Shown one piece after another: positions 6,168 through 10,757 of a stretch of 10,757 bases of DNA. The DNA is taken from the NCBI GenBank assembly GCA_050692055.1, contig JBOGTC010000118.1:1-10757 (forward strand). Reading direction: 5' to 3'. Under the pieces are notes generated by a model, which saw only the letters and a list, made by a program, of their open reading frames with translations, was not told the origin of the DNA and did not search any database. The position numbers and the translations under genes are program-made. Within the stretch, counting starts at the first letter, position 1; the number at the start of each line of letters is the position of its first letter. This stretch comes from JBOGTC01 sp050692055 (lineage in GTDB: Bacteria; Chloroflexota; Limnocylindria; QHBO01).

Positions 6168-6204
6168 CGGGTCGGTGTGGGCGACGTCGTATCAATGCTC
6201 GCCT

Positions 6205-6214
6205 GGTGCAACTT
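6205..6214. repeat. GGTGCAACTT motif, copy 3
   Basis: GGTGCAACTT is a perfect 10-nt inverted partner of AAGTTGCACC at 6330-6339, with 115 nt between them. It lies 38 nt after the aquaporin stop and is followed by AGGCGC, as near copy 1. Confidence 0.5.
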
Positions 6215-6329
6215 AGGCGCGCGGCACCACCCTGCCCAAAGCCGCGTGGAACCCGTTCCCAATCATCCATTGCCGCCCCAGTGCACATTGACTCCACATG
6301 CGACCGCGAAATCGGCCCGCAGCTCGCAG

Positions 6330-6339
6330 AAGTTGCACC
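6330..6339. repeat. AAGTTGCACC motif, copy 4 (inverted)
   Basis: This is the exact reverse complement of copy 3. Identity does not extend beyond the 10 nt, which argues for a binding site or small repeat rather than the ends of an inserted element. Confidence 0.5.
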
Positions 6340-6379
6340 TGCTGAGCAATAGCGCGACGAGCGGCGCCTCGAGCACTGT

Positions 6380-6415
6380 GAGGCCGCCCACGGAACGAAC
6401 TCCGTGGACGGCCTC
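6380..6415 (-). terminator. Hairpin terminator candidate for the minus-strand operon
   Basis: GAGGCCG-C-CCACGGA (6380-6394) pairs with TCCGTGG-A-CGGCCTC (6401-6415): 14 base pairs with one C/A mismatch and a 6-nt loop ACGAAC. It sits about 20 nt past the stop of the PfpI-family gene, in a convergent spacer. It could therefore end transcription from both sides. A T-tract is missing on either strand, so strict intrinsic termination is uncertain. Confidence 0.55.
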
Positions 6416-6436
6416 TGAGACGCAGCTCGGACGGGG

Positions 6437-7018
6437 TCAGCGCGTCGCGGCGCCTCCCGTGGCGGCGGGACGACGCTCGTGGATGCCCTCGCCGAACTCC
6501 TCGACCATCTTGGCGTTGAACGCGGGCAGATCGTCGGGGTTGCGGCTGGTGACCATGCCGTGGTCGACCACGACCTCCTCGTCGACCCACTCGCCACCGG
6601 CGTTGCGGATGTCGGTCCGCAGCGACGGGTAGGAGGTGAGCCGTCGTCCGCGCACGACATCGGCCTCGACCAGCAGCCACGGCCCGTGGCAGATGGATGC
6701 GATCGGCTTCCCGGCATCGAAGAAGGTCCGCACGAATCGAACGGCCCGCTCGTCCTGTCGCAGGAGGTCGGGGTTCTTCACGCCGCCGGGAAGAAGCAGC
6801 GCATCGTAGTCGTCGGCGCTGACGCCGCTCAGCTTGGCATCGACGTCCAGGCGATCGCCCTTCTCACCGTGGTTCATGCCCTGCACCTTGTCGTCGTTCG
6901 GCGAGACGACGGTGACGTGAGCGCCCGCGTCGCGCAGCGCGCGCATCGGATCAGTGAGCTCGACCTGCTCGAAGCCATCGGCCACGAGGGCGGCCACGCG
7001 GAGTCCATCGAGCTTCAT
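6437..7018 (-). CDS. DJ-1/PfpI family protein (class I amidotransferase-like)
   Basis: The protein has 193 residues, close to the usual length of bacterial PfpI/YhbO-type stress proteins, which are described variously as cysteine peptidases, chaperones or deglycases; which activity applies is unsettled for the family. Visible features are the N-terminal strand RVAALVADGFEQVEL with the conserved acidic residue E17, LLLPGG at 74-79, and the nucleophile elbow ASICHGPWLL with catalytic C110-H111. VTSRNPDDLPAFN near the end is typical of the family. There is no signal peptide, so it is cytoplasmic. AAGGAGG (complement of 7028-7034), 9 nt from the ATG, is the strongest Shine-Dalgarno of this run. 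The 81-nt gap to ccdA holds a palindrome, so the gene may be regulated separately although it is last in the minus-strand series. A hairpin follows it. Confidence 0.93.
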   Translation of the reverse strand: MKLDGLRVAALVADGFEQVELTDPMRALRDAGAHVTVVSPNDDKVQGMNHGEKGDRLDVDAKLSGVSADDYDALLLPGGVKNPDLLRQDERAVRFVRTFFDAGKPIASICHGPWLLVEADVVRGRRLTSYPSLRTDIRNAGGEWVDEEVVVDHGMVTSRNPDDLPAFNAKMVEEFGEGIHERRPAATGGAATR

Positions 7019-7043
7019 GAGTGGGTGCCTCCTTGCTGTTCCA

Positions 7044-7068
7044 TCGGTCCTGTCGGTCCTGGACCGAT
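7044..7068 (-). promoter_or_regulatory. Palindromic operator candidate upstream of the PfpI-family gene
   Basis: TCGGTCC-T-GGACCGA at 7053-7067 is a perfect 15-nt odd-centred palindrome. The half-site TCGGTCCTG also occurs once more immediately to its left (7044-7052), giving two direct plus one inverted half-sites. It lies 35-50 nt upstream of the ATG at 7018, where a regulator of this gene would bind. It could alternatively form a hairpin that ends transcription from ccdA, although no T-tract follows. Confidence 0.5.
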
Positions 7069-7099
7069 AAACGCCGCAGGCGCCGTGCCAGCCGACGGC

Positions 7100-7831
7100 T
7101 CAGATCACGAATGTGAAGAGAACTGAAAGCCGTGCGAATGCATTGAGGTAGATGAGCAGCCCGACGCCGATGATGAACAGCCCGGCCGCCATCTCCACGG
7201 CGCGGTGATGCCGGCGCATGGCGTCGAGGACGGGGCGCATGCGCGGCAGGGCCACGGCCGCCGCGAGGAAGGGCACGACGAGGCCGGCCGAGTAGGCAAC
7301 GAGCAGCAGGGCGGCGACCGGCGCGGACTGGCTCGAGGCACCCATGAGCAGGATGCTGCCCAGCACCGGACCGATGCACGGCGACCAGCCCACCGCGACC
7401 AGCGCGCCGAGGCTGACAGCCCTGGTCGAGCGGGCAGCCGGCAGCCACGTGGCGTCGAGCCCGATACGCAGCCGCCCGAGCACCGGGCCGAAGACGCCGG
7501 TCGTGACCAGGCCGATGGCCATGACCGCGATGCCGGCTGCCTGCCGCACCTCGTTGACCGAGAAGAGCGCCGTGCCGAGCAGGCCGAGCGACGTGCCCAG
7601 CAGCACGAACACCGCGCTGAACCCGAGCACGAAGAGGAGCGCCTGGGGCAGGACCGATACCGCCGATCCGCCGATCGGCCCCGTCTCGGCGCCGTCCACG
7701 ACCGCCGGTGCCGTGGCTGCCTCGCCAAGGAAGGCGACGTAGACCGGGACGAGCGCCAGCACGCAGGGCGAGACGAACGAGAGGAGCCCGGCGGCGAAGG
7801 CGAGGGCAAGGCTGACGTTTTCCATGCTCAC
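7100..7831 (-). CDS. ccdA: CcdA/DsbD-type thiol reductant transporter
   Basis: CcdA passes electrons from cytoplasmic thioredoxin across the membrane to extracytoplasmic thiol proteins needed for cytochrome c maturation and copper-site assembly. The protein is 243 residues with about six membrane helices and no soluble domains, the CcdA form rather than full DsbD. The two redox cysteines sit in the conserved prolyl contexts: C23 in FVSPCVLALVP and C152 in GWSPCIGPVLG. A polar insert, residues 37-57, follows the first helix. The start is ATG 7831 or 7825; both give the same first helix. It begins 30 nt after the Cys-cluster membrane protein and so probably belongs to the same transcript as the cytochrome c and copper genes. 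A TlpA-like acceptor protein is encoded at 4186-4737. Confidence 0.94.
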   Translation of the reverse strand: MSMENVSLALAFAAGLLSFVSPCVLALVPVYVAFLGEAATAPAVVDGAETGPIGGSAVSVLPQALLFVLGFSAVFVLLGTSLGLLGTALFSVNEVRQAAGIAVMAIGLVTTGVFGPVLGRLRIGLDATWLPAARSTRAVSLGALVAVGWSPCIGPVLGSILLMGASSQSAPVAALLLVAYSAGLVVPFLAAAVALPRMRPVLDAMRRHHRAVEMAAGLFIIGVGLLIYLNAFARLSVLFTFVI

Positions 7832-7861
7832 CGTCGAGGGTAGCGGAGCGTGACGCCGGCG

Positions 7862-9394
7862 TCAGGCGCCCCAGCGGAGCGCGGCCGGTGGCAGGCCCGG
7901 CTCGATCACGATCGGCTGCGCGATGATCCACAGGCTCAGGACGGTGTAGCCGATCATCAGCGCGACGAACGGCAGGCTGGCCACGACCGCGGCGCGTGGC
8001 GCATCCAGCAGCACGATGCGGTGCGACAGCGCGATCCCGGCCACGTGGCCGACGACGATTGCCCCGACGCTGAGGTACCACACCGCGCCGACCGGGACCC
8101 AGTCGAGGCCGGGCGCGACCGTCATCAGCGGATCGCCGATCAGGCCCGGGATCCAGGCGATGCCCTGGATGACCAGGGTCAGATAGTGGGCCACGACGTA
8201 TCCGGCGGCGATCGGGAGGAGCGTCGCGGCGTACGCGCCCGCCGTGGTTCCCGGCGACGGCGGCCGCGCCGGGTCGCCCAGGGCGCGGGTCACCGTCACG
8301 GCCGCCCGGAACACGGCCATGAAGAGGGCATAGAGCAGGGCCAGGCCGAAGGTGTCGATGGCGGTGAAGGCGTAGCCGTCGCCGAGTATGGCGCGGGCCG
8401 GCGCGAAGAGCAACTGCGCGAAGGCCGTCCACACGCCGGTCTCGCTCAGCCCGTCGTAGCTGACCGCGGTCAGCGCCAGGATGATGAACGCCGCATCCGA
8501 CCAGCCGGACCCGCGGACCTCGGTCAGCCCGGCGAACCACGGGCGCAGCTCGACGCGCCGCTCGCCGGGCTCGGCAGCCACCGCGCACTCGGGGCAGTCG
8601 ACGCAGCCGGCAGGGTCGCACGCCTCCTCGCAGCCTGCGCACAGCTCGCCGGCCGTCACCCGCCGGCCGATGGGACCGATGCGGCCGTACCAGCCGAGCT
8701 CGACCTCGAACAGCTCGACGTGGCGCAGCCAGGCGAGGCGGCCGAACAGCGTCATGCCCACGAGCGTCAGCAACGTGTAGGCGACCAGCAGCCCCGTGAC
8801 AGTGCTCGCCACGTCCGACCCGGGCAGGACGAGCTCGGCCCAGACGAAGGCGGCGAGCAGCAGCACGGCCGGCCAGCGCGCCAGCCGTGGCGGGTAGCGC
8901 CAGCCCGCGTCGAGCCGATCCCGGCCGACGAGCCGCGCGCCGCGCTCGAGCAGGCCGAAGGTCGTGCGAAACGGGCTGAGGGATGGCCACGGGTTGCCGA
9001 GCAGCACGGCGACGATGGGCAGGCCGACCCAGATGCCGATCCAGAACAGGGCGGCCGGCAGCGGCGTGACCCCGCCGACGATGCTGCCGGCGGCGACGGC
9101 CCCGTACCACCAGGCCATCCCGGTCACCTGCAGCAGGACCGATACGACCTGCGACGTCCGACCGCCGATCGGCCGAACGGGATAGCGGGGCCGCGGATCG
9201 CCACGCGTGAACACAGCGATCACCACGAACGAGGCTCCGACCGCCGTGCCCGCGCCCGCCAGGTACAGCCACAACGGGACCGGCAGCTGGAACGACTCGC
9301 CCAGCGCGTGTGCCGCGACAGGCGGCGCCGCGCCCAGGAGCGCGACGAGCCCCGCCGCGATCAACGAGGCGCGTCGCGAGGACTCAGGGCTCAT
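7862..9394 (-). CDS. Polytopic membrane protein with a six-cysteine cluster, function unknown
   Basis: This is a 510-residue integral membrane protein that I cannot assign to a named family. It has a signal-like N-terminal helix, then AHALGESFQLPVPLWLY and roughly ten hydrophobic segments. Between the sixth and seventh lies a hydrophilic loop of about 75 residues with six cysteines: C252, C255, C259, C264, C267 and C270 (spacing x2, x3, x4, x2, x2). This could hold zinc or an iron-sulfur cluster. The last third has histidines in or near membrane helices (VVAHYLTLVI, VVGHVAGIALSH), possible heme or copper ligands. ATG 9394 overlaps the end of the cupredoxin-like gene by 11 nt; the frame is open further upstream, to 9433, but the signal-like start favours 9394. 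Flanking genes (cytochrome c, copC, ccdA) point to copper, heme or electron transfer. It does not look like CopD. Confidence 0.85.
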   Translation of the reverse strand: MSPESSRRASLIAAGLVALLGAAPPVAAHALGESFQLPVPLWLYLAGAGTAVGASFVVIAVFTRGDPRPRYPVRPIGGRTSQVVSVLLQVTGMAWWYGAVAAGSIVGGVTPLPAALFWIGIWVGLPIVAVLLGNPWPSLSPFRTTFGLLERGARLVGRDRLDAGWRYPPRLARWPAVLLLAAFVWAELVLPGSDVASTVTGLLVAYTLLTLVGMTLFGRLAWLRHVELFEVELGWYGRIGPIGRRVTAGELCAGCEEACDPAGCVDCPECAVAAEPGERRVELRPWFAGLTEVRGSGWSDAAFIILALTAVSYDGLSETGVWTAFAQLLFAPARAILGDGYAFTAIDTFGLALLYALFMAVFRAAVTVTRALGDPARPPSPGTTAGAYAATLLPIAAGYVVAHYLTLVIQGIAWIPGLIGDPLMTVAPGLDWVPVGAVWYLSVGAIVVGHVAGIALSHRIVLLDAPRAAVVASLPFVALMIGYTVLSLWIIAQPIVIEPGLPPAALRWGA

Positions 9395-9767
9395 GCACGG
9401 TGAAGATGCCGAGCGGCACGCCTTCGGGCTCATCGTCAGTATGCAGCTCGATCGGGAACTGACCGCTCCGGCTGGCCCGGAACTCGAACGTGGTCGCCTC
9501 GCCCGCGCGGACCTCCGTGGCCGAGACCTCCTCGTCGTAGCCGTGAATGTGAAACACGCCGTCCTGCTCCACGTCGATCGTGAGCGTGACCTCCTGGCCG
9601 CGGCAGACAGCTGGATCGTTCGGTTCGAGCGTGCCCTCCGCCAGGCGCAGGTCGAGCGCCACGGACGCCTGCCCGCAGGCCTGAGGATCAGGCCGGTTGT
9701 CCGCGACGCAGGCGACGCTGGTCAGCGTCAGCACGACGAGGAGCGTTGCGGCGCGAAGGAGGTTCAC
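9384..9767 (-). CDS. Cupredoxin-like lipoprotein lacking the type-1 copper cysteine
   Basis: This is a 127-residue exported protein. From the GTG at 9767 the N-terminus is a compact signal, NLLRAATLLVVLTLTSVAC, ending in C20, a plausible but non-canonical lipobox cysteine (SVAC). The rest is beta-rich and reads like a cupredoxin: TLTIDVEQDGVFHIHGYD (61-78), a glycine turn, TTFEFRASRSGQFPIELH (92-109), LGIFTVHEP (119-127). The usual Cys-x-x-His-Met loop is absent; candidate metal ligands are H73, H75 and H109. C31 and C55 could form a disulfide. The start is 2 nt after the copC stop; an ATG at 9803 inside copC is the alternative but adds a longer N-region. The 3' end overlaps the membrane-protein gene by 11 nt. 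Copper binding is an inference from fold and neighbours. Confidence 0.82.
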   Translation of the reverse strand: MNLLRAATLLVVLTLTSVACVADNRPDPQACGQASVALDLRLAEGTLEPNDPAVCRGQEVTLTIDVEQDGVFHIHGYDEEVSATEVRAGEATTFEFRASRSGQFPIELHTDDEPEGVPLGIFTVHEP

Positions 9768-9769
9768 CT

Positions 9770-10294
9770 TCAGCGCAGCGCGAGCCGGCGAAAGGCGAGG
9801 CACAGCGCGGCGGCGAGCAGGACGGTGCCACTCGCCGTGCCAAGGGGCGGGCCGGGCGCGGGGACGGCGGTGTCGGGCCCTTCGTTGTCGCCGTGGCCGC
9901 CTTCTGTCGCCGGCGGCGGCACCTCGGCCCGGAAGCCGAAGCTGAAGTCGCCGCTCTCCCGGTGCCCGTCCGCGGCCACCGAGCTCCAGCTCACGGTATA
10001 GACGCCGGGCTCGGTGATGGACACGGTGCCGCGCAGCTCGTTGCGATCGGCGACCTCCAGGTCGAGGTCGCCGGAGCCGACATCGGCGCCGTCGGCATCG
10101 GTCACCGTGAATCCGCTGCCGTCGGGCTGGAGCTCGCCGGCGAAGGCGATGATCACCTCGCCCGGTGGATCGTCGAGGTTGGCACCGGCTTCGGGCGTGC
10201 TCCCGGTGAGTGCGGAGTGGGCGAGCAGCCCGGCGGGAACGGCGGCGAGCGCGCCGGCTGCCGCCAGCGCCGTGATGAGACTGGAGGTGCGCAT
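9770..10294 (-). CDS. copC: CopC-domain copper-binding protein with C-terminal membrane anchor
   Basis: CopC proteins bind copper outside the cytoplasmic membrane. The 174-residue protein has a signal peptide cleaved after LLA, leaving His26 as the mature N-terminus (HSALTGSTPEAGA), followed by the CopC beta domain to VSWSSVAADGHRESGDFSF. The Cu(II) ligand set of the family, an N-terminal His plus Asp-x-His, is seen as H26, D109 and H111. There is no methionine in the mature protein, so the Met-rich Cu(I) site of classical CopC is absent. A Pro/Gly-rich linker and a C-terminal helix (GTASGTVLLAAALCLAF) with trailing arginines suggest a membrane anchor. ATG 10294 is chosen for its GAGGA box 9-10 nt upstream; ATG 10348, overlapping the cytochrome stop, would put 18 polar residues before the signal. 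The 50-nt gap has TATATA (10315-10320), perhaps an internal promoter. No copD is present. Confidence 0.93.
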   Translation of the reverse strand: MRTSSLITALAAAGALAAVPAGLLAHSALTGSTPEAGANLDDPPGEVIIAFAGELQPDGSGFTVTDADGADVGSGDLDLEVADRNELRGTVSITEPGVYTVSWSSVAADGHRESGDFSFGFRAEVPPPATEGGHGDNEGPDTAVPAPGPPLGTASGTVLLAAALCLAFRRLALR

Positions 10295-10344
10295 TGAACG
10301 TCGATCCTCGAGCTTATATAGGCTGGTTGGGCCGGGTACCCTGG

Positions 10345-10757
10345 TCATCGGTCGTCCCAGCGATGCCGCAGGTAGTTGACCAGGTCCCAGCGGTCGGTCT
10401 CGGACAGGGTCGCGGCGAAGCCGGGCATCGCCGTGCCGGAGAGTCCGTTGGCGATACGGTACGCGAGCTCCCCGTCCGTCTGTTGTGGGACGACTTCGGC
10501 GAGGTGGCGAGGAGCGGGCGGCATCGCGGCCGACGTCGGGCCGTCCCCGTCACCGTCAGGGCCGTGGCAGCTCGCGCAGTTGGCGCGATAGACCCGCTCG
10601 CCGCGGTCGACCGAGGCCTGCTCGGCCGGAACTGGGTTCTGCGCCTGCGCCGCGGCCGGGGGTGTGGCGTTGACGGCCTGTACCAGCGCTTGCGAGCCGG
10701 CAGCCAGGCCCGCCACCAGCGCCAGGCAGAGTACCGTCACGCGCAGAGTCGGGAGGG
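10345..10757 (-). CDS. Class I mono-heme c-type cytochrome, 5' end probably beyond the window
   Basis: This is an exported small cytochrome c, an electron carrier outside the cytoplasmic membrane. The heme-attachment motif CASCH is encoded at 10564-10578, in YRANCASCHGPDGDGDGPT; the axial methionine lies in GTAMPGF (codon 10426-10428), followed by WDLVNYLRH, the typical C-terminal helix. A hydrophobic export signal precedes an Ala/Pro/Gln-rich linker. A GTG start at 10740 is possible, but it gives a signal without basic residues and without a ribosome binding site. The frame is open to the window edge and includes an arginine there (LPTLR), so the true start is likely upstream and I mark the gene as partial. 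The domain resembles the cytochrome c subunits that accompany oxidases and copper enzymes. It heads the visible minus-strand run, whose ccdA would serve its maturation. Confidence 0.92.
   Translation of the reverse strand, partial: LPTLRVTVLCLALVAGLAAGSQALVQAVNATPPAAAQAQNPVPAEQASVDRGERVYRANCASCHGPDGDGDGPTSAAMPPAPRHLAEVVPQQTDGELAYRIANGLSGTAMPGFAATLSETDRWDLVNYLRHRWDDR

Larger units (their letters stand above)
6168..6436. other. 269-nt spacer between convergent aquaporin and PfpI genes
   Basis: No gene was found. The spacer holds two inverted copies of the GGTGCAACTT motif (6205-6214 and 6330-6339) and a 14-bp hairpin at 6380-6415 close to the stop of the minus-strand gene. Confidence 0.6.

Noticed and set aside
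6205..6339. The inverted GGTGCAACTT pair as terminal repeats of a small inserted element
   Set aside because: Identity stops at 10 nt, no flanking target duplication is visible, and similar motif copies also lie upstream of the aquaporin outside the pair.
7648..9150. Similar GCAGGACCGATAC strings in ccdA (near 7650) and in the membrane-protein gene (near 9134)
   Set aside because: Both are in coding DNA and encode similar hydrophobic peptides (VSVLPQA and VSVLLQV), so the resemblance is explained by codon and residue usage.
6951..9272. A 773-codon open frame on the minus strand running across the membrane-protein and ccdA genes
   Set aside because: Its translation is Arg/Ala/Gly-rich low-complexity sequence without domain motifs. 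It is an out-of-frame shadow of two well-supported genes in GC-rich DNA.
7850..9403. A 517-codon + strand open frame antisense to the 510-aa membrane protein
   Set aside because: It is extremely rich in Gln/Asp/Arg/Glu, the usual antisense image of a hydrophobic protein. It has no recognisable motif.
10334..10341. GGGTACCC palindrome between the cytochrome and copC genes as a copper-regulator operator
   Set aside because: An 8-bp palindrome is expected by chance in GC-rich DNA of this size, and it matches neither a CsoR nor a CueR site in length or spacing.
10294..10348. ATG at 10348 as the copC start, overlapping the cytochrome c stop as ATGA
   Set aside because: It would place 18 polar residues before the signal peptide. 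ATG 10294 has a GAGGA ribosome binding site and a normal signal start.

Overview
The window is about 10.8 kb of GC-rich bacterial chromosome. No phage, transposon, integrase or CRISPR signal is visible. A Dcd closely resembling the actinobacterial bifunctional type, a plant-TIP-like aquaporin, heavy use of GTG starts and a lipid-anchored blue-copper protein suggest an aerobic, high-GC environmental lineage. Chloroflexota (Limnocylindria-like) or an actinobacterium-like group is my best guess; this is an inference from gene style, not a phylogeny.

Left part, + strand: the 3' portion of electron transfer flavoprotein alpha (etfA, cut by the window edge), then an unrecognised charged coiled-coil protein. 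A 347-nt gap with short repeats and an extended -10 promoter follows. Next comes a nucleotide-metabolism pair, nrdR (ribonucleotide reductase repressor) and dcd (dCTP deaminase, probably bifunctional with dUTPase), then a metallo-beta-lactamase-fold hydrolase and a cupredoxin lipoprotein. The cupredoxin gene meets, tail to tail, a minus-strand thiol-redox pair: a glutaredoxin-like protein and a membrane-anchored TlpA/ResA-type thioredoxin. The two convergent genes overlap in a single CTAG.

Middle: a tRNA-Arg(CCT), a 373-nt non-coding stretch, a TIP-like aquaporin gene, and a 269-nt convergent spacer ending in a strong hairpin. A short GTGCAA(C/G)TT motif occurs four times in the two spacers around the aquaporin and was not noticed elsewhere.

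Right part, minus strand: a tight six-gene run reading leftward. Its order is a c-type cytochrome (5' end at or past the edge), copC, a small His-containing cupredoxin-like lipoprotein, a 510-aa polytopic membrane protein with a six-cysteine cluster, ccdA, and a DJ-1/PfpI-family protein. Spacings of 2 nt, an 11-nt overlap and 30 nt argue for co-transcription of the central genes. I infer an extracytoplasmic copper/heme/thiol module: the cytochrome carries electrons, CopC and the cupredoxin-like protein handle copper, and CcdA passes reducing power across the membrane (perhaps to the TlpA-like protein encoded 2.3 kb away). The Cys-cluster membrane protein is the unknown core. It is the best candidate in the window for an undescribed system.
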